DNA of 64,000 nt from Mactra quadrangularis (GCA_025267735.1 CM046303.1:36655380-36719379); one strand, 5' to 3'; counted from the stretch's first letter, positions 34,865 to 46,534 are shown. Made by a program: numbers and translations. Notes: generated by a model from the sequence alone, not told the origin.

Positions 34865-35316
34865 TCTATACATACCTATTTTTAACGTGTTGAACTATTA
34901 TATATAACATGTTTCTTAATCTCAAATATCATGTTATATGCATCATATATTTATTCATTCTAGTTTTATAGCTACTGAAAATATTCGTCATGTAGTTCAT
35001 CCTCATAGATTATATTATTCTGTTAACTAGTAAATATTAACATTTATGTCCATTTATCATTGATACTTAAAACATTATGTTAATTGATATACATGTATTA
35101 CCATATGTTTTGATTATTTTGTCAGTGTGAGATGTTGTTAGAAGCTTGTGAGTGTATGAATGGGTGAATGAGTCCACGTGAGTGTGAGTGTGAATGTGTG
35201 AGTGTGTGTTTGTGTTGTGTGTTGCGTGACAGAACCATTGTTTATATTCATTTGTTTGTAACAAGATGCCTTTGTATACGTTACCGTAATAAAATATCTG
35301 TTCTGTTCTTCTTTAA
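34865..35316 (+). repeat. 3' region of the + strand LINE with GTGAGTGT tract
   Basis: This non-coding tail of the LINE runs to AATAAAATATCTGTTCTG and a final TTC. It contains a low-complexity GTGAGTGT-rich stretch at 35143-35228 (the frame at 35067-35264 is an artefact of it). The last 20 bases match the left edge of the minus copy at 33394, showing that both copies are complete at their 3' ends. Position 35317-35445 beyond it was not recognised. Confidence 0.75.
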
Positions 35317-35445
35317 AATGTTTATAGTTACTTAAATAATACTGAGGTACGATTTAACTTGGTGGACCATTCTTGTTTATAACAATCGAGAACTCGGTTT
35401 TTGATTACATTGCACGGGGAACGATTTGGGATCTACATGACATTA

Positions 35446-36650
35446 TAGAACAAGCTTTCTTTTGGTGTATAAATGTGTGAATAACTCGTTTTAATTTTGA
35501 CAAAAGATAAGATTTCATTTAAAGTACGAAAGTTCGCCCTACGACAGTTTGGTTCGATTTTTTTCATTAAAAATCTTTAAAATAGACCCGTTCATTGTTA
35601 TTGTTATGAAGTCTATAAATAGTAACAAATAGCTGATAAGAAATACAGGTAACCATTTGATGGTTGGCAAGAAATGATAGCGAGTAGATAAAATGAAAAA
35701 CACAGTAATTTTAAAGTTGCAATTACTAAGTCGTTTTCCATCAAACAATTTAGTATCTTATATCATTAGAAAGGTTTTGAAATTCATATTTTGAATATTT
35801 TAAAATTATTTATCAAAACAGACTCGTTTTTTATTAGCGAGTGTTTAAACCAAGTGCTTCAAACCGACAAGAAGATTGTTCAAACGACAGGTTTAAATCA
35901 CCTCAAAATTTTGGCAATCTCTTTAATTTTAAAAATATGAATTTTAAAAGCTTTCTAACAATATACATATCATAAAAATCGGCCTACAAATAAAAAAGTT
36001 ATCATGATTTAAAAATTCTGCTGCTATCAAATGTATGTAAACATTGGTTTCCTTCTGCCAACCAGAAAATCAGCTAAATGTAGGTAGCAGGTGCTTGTGA
36101 CGTCATTAATGAACTGGTCTATAATTTATCTTTTCTTGACTTTTCAAAACGTACCCGTAAAAACATTTTCCAAAGAATCAGCTTTAAAATGATGCATAAT
36201 ATCACATGTTTTGTCTTAATTATGGTTTAAAACAAGACTCGGTAATCGGCATACATTTGCACATTTTATTGAAAAAATCGAACCGAACTGGCGAACTGCG
36301 AACTTTCGTACTAGAAATATAAACATATGTATAGTTTGTCAAAATTAAAACGAGTATTCACACATTTATACACCAAAAGAAAGCTTGTTCTATTGTCTGT
36401 CTAATTATGTGAATAAATTTGAGTAATGATTAGAAAACACGCTTTTATTAACAGCAGAAGGATGTCAGTTTTAACACAAAATGACATCCGAAAATAGGAC
36501 TACTTTCTACACTCGCCATGTTGTTATTGTTGATTTATTTCTTGTATATGTATTTATTTTTCCGCTGTAATGTTTCCTTTTTTCTAACAGACACAGCAGA
36601 AGGATTGATCTTTCTGTTATAATTCAACCCTTCTGCCAACAGACCCAGCA
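35446..36650. repeat. CCTTCTGCTG repeat family, copy 2, with nested insertion
   Basis: 35446-35584 is a near-identical inverted match of 26450-26610, and 36122-36530 continues as an inverted match of 26230-26450, including the block with TACCGAGTCTT in reverse. The two parts are separated by an insertion at 35585-36121. At the outer end, CAGCAGAAGGATTGATC (36591-36607) and further CTTCTGCCAAC/CAGCAGAATT words up to 36670 belong to the palindromic motif set. The order mirrors copy 1, so the two copies form an interrupted inverted repeat about 10 kb across that encloses element B and the LINE pair. Confidence 0.75.
35585..36121. mobile_element. TA-flanked insertion with a readable empty site
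   Basis: The ends are GACCCGTTCATT on the left and AATGAACTGGTC on the right, inverted repeats with one mismatch, next to TA at 35583-35584 and TATA at 36120-36123. In copy 1 of the host repeat (about 26443-26462, opposite strand) the same sequence is continuous with a single TA, showing the uninterrupted state. The insertion is about 535 bp, has no open frame and contains inverted TTTAAA-rich stretches. TA duplication suggests Tc1/mariner-type mobilisation. Confidence 0.8.
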
Positions 36651-36984
36651 GAATTATTGATCCTTCTGCCGTTGATGAATCCAGAGACATAGATAACAGT
36701 ATCTGGTCTTTGCACTTGATTAACTTTTATAATGAGTTAGATTACTTAGCACAGTTGATAAAAATATATTCTCATATCATGTATGACTAAATTGTTCCTT
36801 ATCAATGACACAGTAAATTTTAAAGTAGATCATTTGATATAGGATATACATGTATGGAAAATAATGATAAAATACAACCTTTATCTCAACCACCAAGGGT
36901 CATTATTTAGGATCAGATTTTTTTTGCTATATACTTGATTAATTGAACTAGGTATAAATAATACTTGTTACAATATAACCAGTA

Positions 36985-37272
36985 CAGGGATGGATCCAGG
37001 ATTTTTTTCTAGGGGGTCCAAACTTTTTCTAGGGAGGGGGGGGGGTGTCCATACTTTTGAACCACAACCACATGATGCACTGTTTGCATAATACCACAAC
37101 ATATTAATAAAAACTACATATCCATTTTAAATCTATGTTAAGCAAAGAGAAAAGTTGCTTCATGTTACTTAAAAATGGCTTGCAGTTAAAAAATACACTC
37201 ATGAATGAGCTCATTTTGGAAATTTCAGGGGGTCCCCAACCCCCTGACCCCTCCGCTGGATCCGCCTATGCA
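36985..37272 (+). mobile_element. GGATCC-end MITE, copy 2
   Basis: The ends are GGGATGGATCCAGGATTTTT on the left and, reversed, TGCATAGGCGGATCCAGCGG on the right, each followed by a G/C-rich tract. The interior shares GAACCACAACCACAT, CAACATATTAATAAAAA and GCTTCATGTTACTTAAAAA-like blocks with 25335-25795, in reverse orientation. It is 288 bp with no coding content. Confidence 0.75.
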
Positions 37273-38574
37273 ATATCCATAAGGACTTACTGCTTCCTTT
37301 CACTGATACATGGATTCGTGAGTTGGGAGTATAGCCACTGATATACTCTATAGGTGAGAATGTAGACAGTTGATTAGGTCACATACTAGTCTTTTAGTGT
37401 TGGTAAATCACAGGGTCAACAGTTATGTGTACTGTCCACATCATATGAGTCCAGATAAGAAGGGGTTTACACTCAGACACTCAACTCAGCTATTTTATTG
37501 AATATGTTGCATAGATCCGCTTTTAAAGCTCACTAGTTGACAGGTATGAAGACCCATTTAGCAGATGTCAGTATATACATGTATTGGTTTTTGAATGGAG
37601 AAGGATCACACATATAGCAATATAGCTACCATTTATTCTAACACGATATCTTCTTATGACACAGAAGCTTTGTATAAATTTAGTATACATGAACATGAAG
37701 AAAAAATTTGGCAGAAACAGCAGAAGGATCGCTGCTGTTTCTGCTAACTTTCTATTTAATTATATAAACAGGTAAAAGCAATTAATGTGGTTATGTTCTA
37801 AAATTGATCATCCTTAAGATAACTGTGTTCTACATATGAATACCTGGTAAAATTTATTTAGAAAGGTATTCATGAATTACTAAAATTACCCTGAGCTTGA
37901 ACTTAAGCATGAGTATATTTCATCCTGAATTCACCATCTAATTGTGTGAAATTCAGCCAATTCTCAAAAGCTGTCCTTATTATGTCCATTTTACCATAGT
38001 ATACCCTCATGAGAAAATGACATTAGTTTTCAATAATTGTTTAAACAGGGAAATCTTTTTTCCAAATGTGCGATAACCTGAAACTTTTCGGCAGAAAAAA
38101 TACAGTTTTCAGGGATACATCATTCTCATAACCAGAATCTACCAAGATTCTCGATTTAGAATTTTAAAGTACGAAAATATGGATCAACAAGACATATAAA
38201 ACTCCAACCGAGTTCATGCTACTGTCTCAATATAATGATATCAGGAACCAATTATCATGATATTAGTGTTAACTTGTTCCAAACCACATCAAATTATGGT
38301 AATATTTCAAACGCGCTCACTTAAGGCACGTTTTTATTCACAAGTGATTTAGTCAAAGGAATCTACTAGTATAATGTAGAGATCACACTACTGTAGTCAA
38401 GAAGTGATAAACCCATAAGGTCAACATTTACTTTAACATTGATCTTTCAACACTTTGCATTTAAGTTTTAATTATATTTTATTCACAAATGCTTTAATTC
38501 ATGAAGTACATTAATCTAAATAAATGTCTCCTATTAACAACTTTGTCCGTTAAAAAAACTCAACCAAATGAACA
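37273..38574. other. AT-rich spacer with stray motif copies
   Basis: No gene is supported. A single GGCAGAAACAGCAGAAGGATC (about 37711-37731; the last 20 bases given by position) belongs to the palindromic CCTTCTGCTG set. At 38121-38155 a half copy of the 75-bp foldback MITE (CATTCTCATAACCAGAATCT and AAGATTCTCGAT) is present without its second arm. Confidence 0.5.
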
Positions 38575-38885
38575 TGAACGTAAAGTTGGCAGACTCAGCA
38601 GACTCAGCAGAAGGAACGATCCTTCTGCTGTGTCTGCTGGCAGAAGGATAAACCAACAGCAGAAGGAACGATCCTTCTGCTGTGTCTGCTGGCAGAAGGA
38701 TTGAATTATAACAAAAAGACGTGTCTGTTGGCAGAAGGATTGAATTATAACCGAAAGATGTGTCTACTGGGTCTGCTGGCAGAAGGATTAAACAACAACA
38801 GAAGAATCAATCTTTCTGCTGCGTCTGTTGGCAGAAGAATTGAATTACAACATAAGGATCAATCCTTCTGCTGGGTTTGTTAGAA
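38575..38885 (+). repeat. CAGCAGAAGG/CCTTCTGCTG palindrome array
   Basis: A 26-bp perfect inverted repeat except for the central AACG (CAGCAGAAGG, AACGAT, CCTTCTGCTG) occurs at 38605-38630 and again at 38657-38682, 52 bp apart. Around it are further GTCTGCTGGCAGAAGGATT and GTCTGTTGGCAGAAG units, about 25-50 bp apart. The frames at 38501-38883 arise from this repeat. It forms the outer edge of copy 3 of the repeat family and corresponds to single motif copies in copies 1 and 2. Confidence 0.85.
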
Positions 38886-40005
38886 GAAAGAAAACATTAC
38901 AGCGGTATGGTAATACGTATAAATGAATACAAATGTATGTATACAAGAAAAAAAATCAACAATAACAACATGGCCTGTGTAGAAAGTCGCCCTATTGTCG
39001 GAAGACATTTTATGTTAAAACTGACATCATTCTGCTGTTAATTAAAGCGTGTTTTCTAATCATTACACAAATTCATTCACAAAATTAGACAGACAATAGA
39101 ACAACATTTCTTTGGTGTATAAATGTGTGAATCAATCGTTTTAATTTGGACAAAATACATGTTAATATTACAAGTACGAAAATTCGCCCTACCACAGTTT
39201 GGTTCGATTATTTCATTAAAATGTGCAAATTTATGCTGGTTACCGAGTCTTATCTTAAACCACAATTTAGATAAAACATGTGATTTTATGCATTATTTTA
39301 AAGCTAATTGTTTGGAAAATGTTTTGACGGGTACATTTGAACAATAGATAAACAATAACGGCATGGTGAGTGTACCAAACAGGCCAATTTTCGAATGTGA
39401 ATTTGTGTTGGACTGAGATCCTTCTGCTGTTAATAAAAACACGTTTAATTAATTATTTCACCAATCTATTCACCAAATCAAATTATATATAGAACAAGCT
39501 TTCTTTTGGTGTATAAATGTAAGATAAACTCATTTAAATTGCGGCAAAATATATGTTAACATATCAAGTACGAAAATTCTCAGTACGAAAGTTCGATGCG
39601 ATGATTTCAATAAAAGTGTGCAAATACATGCTGATTGCCGAGTCTTATTTTAAACCCCAATTTAGACAAAACATGCGATATTATGCATCATTTTAAAGCT
39701 GATTCTTTGAAAAATGTTTTGACGGGTCAATTTTGTAAAATAAATAAACAGTAAGAGCACTGTGAGTGGACAAATTAGGCCCATATTCGAATGTAAATTT
39801 GTGTTCGACTGACATCCTTCTGCTGTTTATAAAAACATGTTAGTCTATGTATTTTACAAATCTATTTACAAAATCAGACTGACAATAGAATAAGCTTTCT
39901 TTTGGTGTATAAACGTGTGAATAAGTCGTTTTAATTTGGACAAAAGTTATTAACTAAAGTACGAAAATTTGACCAACCACAGTTTGGTTCGATTTTTTCA
40001 TTATA
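38886..40005 (+). repeat. CCTTCTGCTG repeat family, copy 3, ~400-bp tandem units
   Basis: About 2.3 tandem units, each starting near GAACAAGCTTTCTTTTGGTG (39090, 39493, 39886). Each unit contains AAGTACGAAA..TTCG, CAGTTTGGTTCGATT, TACCGAGTCTTAT, AAAACATG.GAT.TTATGCAT, AATGTTTTGACGGGT, TTCGAATGTGAATTTGTGTT, CATCCTTCTGCTGTT and CAGACTGACAATAGAA. The frame at 39123-39347 shares residues such as LPSLILNHNLDKTCD with the frame at 26233-26436, but in the second unit (39600-39730) the frame is shifted, so I do not call it a gene. Confidence 0.8.
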
Positions 40006-40956
40006 AGTTAAGACTGGTGTTGTGGTAGCTAGAATGAATTCTCATGAGGACAAACGTAAGGTGATGAGTAAAAAGAATAGTCTTAAATCACATAGTCAAT
40101 ATTCCTCAGTTTTCATTCATAATGACCAATCATGGGTTGATCGTATTAAGTCGAACAATTTTCGTACTCTCCTGTCCTCCATGTCCAACTTTTAGGCCCA
40201 TACATAATCCCAAGTAAAATTTCCCAAGGGAAAATTCTTTGAACGGTCATAACTCTTTAATTTTAAAGATATCAATTTTGTGCAAATGATGCAAAAAAGT
40301 TTAAACTGTCTTCTTTCAGTTGATTGTTTTTAATTTTTTGTAAAATTGTTAAAGTTTTGGTCCCATTTAAGGTTTTATTTGATTACTCACATTACTATAA
40401 ACAAAGAAGGGAAATAAATACCCATACTGATATAAGTTGAAAAATAAAGTATTTCTGGTTCTTTGATCAAATTTGTGCAAATGACATGAAAAAGTCGTAT
40501 GTTTCTAGTTTTCGGAGCACTTTTTAAATTTAAAATAACTTAATAAAGTTTTGGTCCCAATTGCACTTTTTTCCAAAAGTTTTACATTTTTAAAGTATTT
40601 TTTCTTAAATTTATAGTGTGCGCTATCGGAGTTATGGACCCCTGGTGTGATTGTATAACACACTGCGCATAGCAAGGCACAGCGGGTACACTTTTATGAC
40701 AGGATTACCTTCCTGTCTCTGTTTTATTGATAACTATTTGTATGTATACGTGTATACATGTATACATGTAGTTGTATCTGTCAAATGATTTTGTAATAAA
40801 AAAAAATCTGAAATAATTATAATGAAAGTGTTAAGATTCTAGGCAGGTTAGAAAATACATAAATGTAATTTATCTATTCATTAATAGAATTATTGTTCGG
40901 GAAGATTTACTCGACTATACGTACTGAAAATAGTATAATAAACATATTACTTTATT
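40006..40956. repeat. Unassigned repeat with an internal ~195-bp-spaced direct duplication
   Basis: GTGCAAATGA.ATG.AAAAAGT and AAAGTTTTGGTCCCA occur twice in the same order (40278-40372 and 40473-40562), indicating a degenerate direct duplication. No element border or gene was found. Low-complexity TATAC/ATG repeats lie at 40740-40775. Confidence 0.5.
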
Positions 40957-42845
40957 CAGGCCCGGATTTACCGGGGGGGCACAGGGGGCACGTGCCCCCC
41001 ACCTGGCCCCACAGATATTGACTCTCATACAAAGAAAGGGCACAAAATCGGCACCATCAAAGCAATATCAATTCGACTTTTAGATTAATTTTAATATGAA
41101 ATCATTCATCCGAGCTATTAAAAAGATAATGATCTAAATTGATACATTCAAGCATCTCAGGGTACCCAGATCGGGCCTTATCAAGCGTTCAAATCATTGA
41201 TCGTGCAAGTGTATGGTCCCTCTATACAGACACATAGATAGTTATGTTTATTGTCTATATTACACATACCTCAACAGTATATTTAAGACCGTCACCAGTG
41301 AAATCACCATGGTAACTAGCTTACGAGGCCTAAATTTGGTTATTGTGCACTCTCTAATCTTATTAACTAGTGGAAATCATCGGCGTTTTCATAGCAAGTT
41401 AGACAGAGAAAAGACGAGGACAGCTAGTCAAGTGCATTTTATACGTCACTACTATGACACTCGAACTTAGTTAATTTCGAAAACATGCACGATCGTCTGG
41501 TGATTTTTTATGGTATTAAAATACCGGATAACTTTTAAAAAGTGACCGAGCCTAAACATAAATTAAGTATTTATGGCGGACATCGGCGTTTTTCATATCA
41601 AGTAATAGACTGAGAAAAGCCGAGTATAGTCGAATGAATGTTTGTCATTAAAATGAGTTAATTAAACGTTAGTTAAAATCGGAAAAAAGCGAGCGTTTTA
41701 TTTTTTTTAGAAAATGTAGGTAAATGAATGAAACTTTCAAGTAACTTTTCAAGAGTGACCTACCCTACAACAAGTTTTCTTACGAAAAACAAGACAAAAA
41801 TTAATCAGTGGTTAAACTTTTTTTTTTCATCCAATCATAAATTAATAGGCTTGTGTTTCGTTAATTTTTAAATCGTTGCTTTTATTTTATATCATTTTAC
41901 GTGTTTAAAATACTTGTATTGCTAATGATTTTTTCCAAAGGAATCGAAAAATGTGATTCTTCGGCGGATTTCCACGTTTTGGATCGTCCCAACAACCATT
42001 CTTTTACATCCACTGAAATGTCCGAAAAACTCACAACAACGCTGAATTTCAACACAATAAACTAAGCCTCTTATTTAAAAAAGTATCATAAACCGGCTTT
42101 TTTGGGTGTTAAATCGGAGATTTTTTTCATTGCATTCGGTGATTTTATACAAGTTACCAAGTGTATTTTTTATAAATTCTCGGCATTTACATGATGACAT
42201 TGCTAATTGTTTTGTAAATCAGGATTTTATCCATTCTCGTTCCTTGAAAACCTCGGGGTACGAGAATGGGATTTAATAAGCCAACAAATTAAATCTAAAC
42301 GAACAAAACGGGCACATGCTTGAAGGATACCTCAATTATAGCGTTCAATATTTCCTTGGTAGTGCCCAAAAGTGCTTAAAATGTAATGATAATTTACCAA
42401 ATTTTAGCTTCATTTTATCTTTTTAAAATCGGAAAAGTGCTCAGATTTACACCTTTGACATGCAAAAATTCAATTTTTTTCCACATCTTCGGGAGGGGAT
42501 ACCCACCCCAACCGCACTCCCCACTAACGGCCCCTCTGTATCAGGCCCTGCGATCTAACTCACATGAATGCATGCATTTTCTTTATTTATGAATATTTAT
42601 TAAAAGCTAATCAATCACATGAATCTGAATTGTAATGCATTGCATAATTTTTCTACAGAAAAAATGATAATTAACCTAGTTTTAGCTTCATTCAATTTGT
42701 TTAAAAGAGCATTTTAAAGTGCTCAGATTTGCACCTTTGACATGTGAAAAACTCAAAAAAATTTATACCGTCGGGATGGGGTACCCCTCCCGAACCCACC
42801 CCCTGTGCCCCCCCCCCACTCACGACCCTTCTGGATCCGGCCCTG
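40957..42845. mobile_element. hAT-like element, CAGG.CCGGAT ends, 5-bp target duplication
   Basis: The left end is CAGGCCCGGATTTACCGGGG; the right end reversed is CAGGGCCGGATCCAGAAGGG; both continue into G-rich tracts with GGGGGCACAGGGGG. TTATT flanks both sides (40952-40956, 42846-42850). The right end is duplicated: 42436-42550 and 42718-42845 both contain GTGCTCAGATTT.CACCTTTG and a CCC-rich terminus, so a second or older terminus is included. Inside, CATCGGCGTTTTCATA-like and AGAAAAG.CGAG words recur near 41380 and 41587. The block 41962-42000 resembles one inside the element at 12160-13941. The frame 41213-41470 has no domain that I recognise. A small foldback (42231-42268) is nested in it. 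Confidence 0.72.
42231..42268. mobile_element. Relative of the 75-bp foldback MITE
   Basis: The ends CATTCTCGT and ACGAGAATG with an inner CC/GG continuation match the termini of the element at 22970-23044, but the middle is reduced to about 20 bp. The flanks GGATTTTAT (42222-42230) and GGATTTAAT (42269-42277) differ by one base and may be a 9-bp duplication. Confidence 0.6.
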
Positions 42846-42850
42846 TTATT

Positions 42851-43429
42851 CTTGCGGCATAAGGATAAATGATAGACATCAATTGTTTTAGTTTACCTCT
42901 ACAATTATATTAATTAAAACGTTAATACATTGAAAACTTTGTATTTACTTGTTTACAAATAACTGTAGAACGTTTGTATCAAAAAGATGAAATATTAAGA
43001 TAAATAAATAAATAATACAGTTATACAAATTAATGCATGGGCATTTTAGTCCAAGTAAAATAAAGCGGCTTAACGATAACGATGATGTTTGAATATTGTT
43101 TTAAAACTATTCATTTAAATTTAAAGCTTTTATAACAATAAATATAAAGCATTATCTAAATTAACGGATGGGAAATTAATAAATTCAAATGGTAGATGAG
43201 TAATAATTATCATTTCTAACATAATTTTTTTGTTTTATCTGACTGTATTGTATACAAAATGTCACCTTAAAAGTTGTGAAACATTTATCTGTTAATTTAC
43301 ACTTGTTGCACAATGGACAATATAAAACATTTGTCTACAACGGATTTAATTAATCCCCTGATATGACTTGAAATCGTGACCCATATAATCCTTATCTTAT
43401 CTCATCAATCACAACATAGGGTCACGACT
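42851..43429. other. AT-rich spacer
   Basis: No gene is seen. An inverted pair around TCGTGACCC (43374-43384) and GGGTCACGA (43419-43428) is the only structure and may belong to the 5' region of the following LINE. Confidence 0.35.
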
Positions 43430-44017
43430 TGTAGATTATATCATCGCAAAACAGACGTATCTACGATCAGAGCTATATGGCTGTATCATAAAGCAAAAAT
43501 CTTGATGGGTCTAAAAGTTGGGTATGTTTAAAATGTAATGACCTTGAAATAAAAGGGTCTCGTATTGTACGTAAGTCTACAAGTGGTAACTTTTCTTCGA
43601 ACTCTTCTCAGTCTTAGTCTACTAGACGTTATCCCAGTAACAATGACAATATACTTAGTGTCACTAACAGTCAAACCGCTAACCATAGGGATCGACGTCA
43701 TAATAATAGATCTAACAGGGAAGGTAATCATAACAACCGATGGAACCAAGGATCACAGCGACATTAGGTGAAAGTAGGGTTTTGGAATGTACGAGGGTGG
43801 CGAAATAATTCTGAATCAGATAACTTTATTTTACGTTCTACATGTGTTATAAATGGTGATTATGATATATAAGGTGTAGCCGAATCGCATCTTTTAAACG
43901 ATGAAACGATGATGTTCTATCAGTAGATGGCTATAGTTGGTTTGGGTTTAATAGACAGCGTATCCATAAAAGAGCTCGTTTAGGTTCGGGGGTGTTGGGT
44001 TTTTAATCAAAGACAGT
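43430..44017 (+). pseudogene. LINE 5' part: PHD-like finger and endonuclease N-terminus, broken
   Basis: Around 43505-43610 one frame reads SKSWVCLKCNDLEIKG, the W-x-C-x2-C end of a PHD-type finger seen at the start of some LINE proteins, followed by a Ser/Asn/Arg-rich linker with one stop (TAG near 43616). From about 43785 another frame reads VGFWNVRGW, the start of an AP-endonuclease domain, then AESHL after a stop, then SVDGYSWFGFNRQRIH in a third frame. Several stops and frameshifts show that the copy is dead. It precedes the endonuclease frame at 44018. Confidence 0.75.
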
Positions 44018-44695
44018 TTGTTAGAATTATTTAATGTACGCATATTACAAGCGTCTATGGAAGGCATTCTATGGTTGGAACTGAAACATAAATTTGAAAA
44101 TTTAACTCTTCTACCATGTGTATGTTATCTTCCTCCAGAAAACTCTTCCAGATATTTTGATGTAAATTCTTTTTTTGACCAACTTTTATGTGACTTTTAT
44201 AGTTTTCAGAACGGTGGCATTATTTTTATCTGTGGTGACTTTAACAGTAGATGTGGAAACCTGGATGACTTTATCAGTGGTGTTGATAGTATACCAACTA
44301 GACATGTTATTGATTACATAGTTAATCCATATGGGGAATTATTTATTGACTTTTTAATTAATATAAATATGTGTATTTTAAATGGTAGAAATACTTTGAA
44401 AAATGATTTTACATCTATTTCTGTTAAAGGTTTATCTGTAGTTGACTACTGTATCATCCCATATGATTCTTTACACATATTTAAAGATTTTTCTGTATTA
44501 CGAGTTACTGATCTTATTCAATCAGGCTGGCAATTTGGCAACTTTAGCACCTACATCCTGATCATTGATTGCTTGCTTGGTATATTGATCTTTCTAGATT
44601 GTATAACGTGGCAGATCACTATGTATATAATGATTGTTCTGATACTAGTAAGACATTTGTTTTTAATGTTGATAGTATACCACCATATTTTATGA
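44018..44695 (+). pseudogene. LINE AP-endonuclease fragment
   Basis: The frame of 225 codons carries the APE-type endonuclease core: IFICGDFNSRCG at residues 69-80, with the catalytic Asp-Phe-Asn of the GDFN motif at 74-76, then FLININMCILNGR and SVVDYCIIP. In intact elements this domain nicks the target DNA to prime reverse transcription. The frame loses similarity after about residue 165, where a frameshift moves the continuation into the overlapping frame 44569-44796. It follows the broken N-terminus and precedes the linker at 44929. Confidence 0.85.
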
Positions 44696-44928
44696 GTGAT
44701 ACTGAAACCTTATTGCAAATTAATTCTGTAATTGATAACCTTGGGCGAAGTATAAAATCTCAAGATGACATTAACCATGTTTATGATCAATTTTGAAATA
44801 TTGTAAAAGTAAATACATGTATGTATGAAAATGTTCCTTATAAAACTTTTACAGTAGGCTTGCCTAACAAAAAACGTCGAGTTAGTAAGCCCTGGTAGTC
44901 TGATTACTTAACAGTACTGTGGACTGAT

Positions 44929-45369
44929 ATGTGTAAGGCTGAACGTGAGTGGGTGAATTGTAAAATTACAAGTTGTAAGTCAAGGCTTAAATCTTTGTTT
45001 GTTAGTAAACGTAAACTGTTTGATAAACAAGTACAAAAAGCAAAAAGGATGTATTGGTATACTTTACAAAATGATTTATTAAATGAGTGTAATTCTGGTA
45101 ATCCAGAGTTTTGGAGGTCTTTAGGTAATTTTGGTGTTAGTCAATGTCGTAAAAATTCCATTCCAATGAAGATAGTTTTAAATGATGGTAGCATCACAAC
45201 GTCTAAAGTTGATGTTTTAAATAAATGGAAAGAGGAATTTTGTTCTTTGTTGAATAATAATAATAATAATAAAAATTACACTACAGGTATAAATACCAAT
45301 GATTTTATTAATGAGGAATATGCGAATATGCACTACCTTTTAATGACGGTATTTCCATATTGGAAGTAA
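44929..45369 (+). pseudogene. LINE linker between endonuclease and RT
   Basis: A frame of 146 codons with many Lys/Arg and pattern LFDKQVQKAKRMYW, then NPEFWRSLGNFG and VLNDGSITTSKVDVLNKWKE, which is the usual region between endonuclease and reverse transcriptase in non-LTR elements (FW and V-L-x-x-W landmarks). An AAT microsatellite lies at 45256-45275. The frame ends shortly before the RT domain by frameshift; the continuation GFDSIYTESLKN can be read in another frame near 45404-45440. Confidence 0.75.
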
Positions 45370-45406
45370 AACAATCTGTAAGTAAAATGTGGAAAAGCTA
45401 TAGGTT

Positions 45407-46369
45407 TTGATTCCATATACACCGAATCTCTCAAAAATGACACCACTATTCTGTTTTTACATTCTTTATTTAATATTTGTTCTGATAAAGGTGTTGTTCC
45501 TTCGTCTTGGGGTAAACCGTAAATGTATCATTAATCCCATTCCTAAAAACAGTACTTTAGATCCAAGGAATCCGTTGTCGTACAGAGGTATAGCTTTGAC
45601 GTCTTCAGTTTATAAAATTTATTGTAACATTTTAAATCACCGATTGCAAGAATGGGTTGAACAAAATGATATTGTTTCAGACGAACAAGGGGGGTTTCGT
45701 AAGAACCGTAGTACCAGTATTATTCAAACTAGAAATAAAATGAAAATGTCCACTTTTACTGCTTTCATTGATTTTAAAAAGGCTTATGATTTTATTAATC
45801 GTCAGAAACTATGGAAACGTTTGTATGAATCTGGGGTATGTGGTAAGATTTTGAATGCTGTGATGTCATTGTATGCCTCTGTTTCGACATGTATTAGAGT
45901 AAATTCCCATACGACAGATTGGTTTAATGTGCAATCTGGTTTGAGACAAGGGTGTATCTTGTCGCCTTTATTGTTCAATTTGTATATTAATGATCTAGTT
46001 TCTTATCTTAAGAGTTTTAATCTTGGTGTTAATGTAGGTGATGAGAAAATATGTATATTGTTATATGCTGATGATATTGTTATTTTAATTGAAAATGCCG
46101 ATGAATTACAAATTTTACTAACTGCTTTGTCAGATTGGTGTTATTTGAATGATATGATTGTTAATAGTAACAAAAGTAATATTGTGCACTTTAGACCATT
46201 TTCTGTACCATGTACTGATAGAATATTTACTTGTGGAAATGCAAACTTGTCTGTCGTTAATAAGTATAAGTATCTAGGTTTGGTAATTGATGAGCATCTT
46301 GATTTTAATATATCGGCAAAAGCGGTTGCCCAGAGTGCTAGTCGAGCTTTGGGGTTATTAATTGCCTAA
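45407..46369 (+). pseudogene. LINE reverse transcriptase domain
   Basis: Of 320 codons, residues from about 43 on match a non-LTR reverse transcriptase: NPLSYRGIALTSSVYKI, then DEQGGFRKNRST, FIDFKKAYD, SGLRQGCILSPLLFNLYIND, and the catalytic YADD at residues 220-223 (46064-46075), then KYKYLGLVID. The first 42 residues are out of frame with the true protein (frameshift near 45520). The stop at 46367-46369 is a nonsense change, since the same frame continues with CKSMGG and IWGYRSFSCIEAVHNRAMRFF to about 46515. The 3' end of the element is missing, so it is probably cut by a later insertion. It is a different LINE family from the one at 33.4-35.3 kb. Confidence 0.9.
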
Positions 46370-46534
46370 TGTAAATCCATGGGGGGAGTATCTTATGATG
46401 TATTCACAAAAGTGTATGATTCCATTGTTTGGCTAGTAATTAATAACAGTGTTCCGATTTGGGGATATAGGTCGTTTTCATGTATTGAAGCTGTTCATAA
46501 TCGGGCAATGCGATTCTTTTTTTATTACTGAGAT

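Noticed and set aside
35067..35264. His/Thr-rich minus-strand frame
   Set aside because: It is the translation of the GTGAGTGT low-complexity tract in the LINE 3' region.
25335..37272. One 12-kb element bounded by the two inverted GGCGGATC repeats
   Set aside because: Each repeat is itself a short MITE with its own two ends, and the outer flanks show no convincing duplication, so an independent pair is simpler.
38501..38883. Two consecutive frames that look like a Cys/Arg-rich repeat protein
   Set aside because: They are translations of the CAGCAGAAGG/CCTTCTGCTG palindrome array.
41213..41470. 85-codon frame as a host gene
   Set aside because: It lies inside the TIR-bounded element at 40957-42845 and has no recognisable motif.
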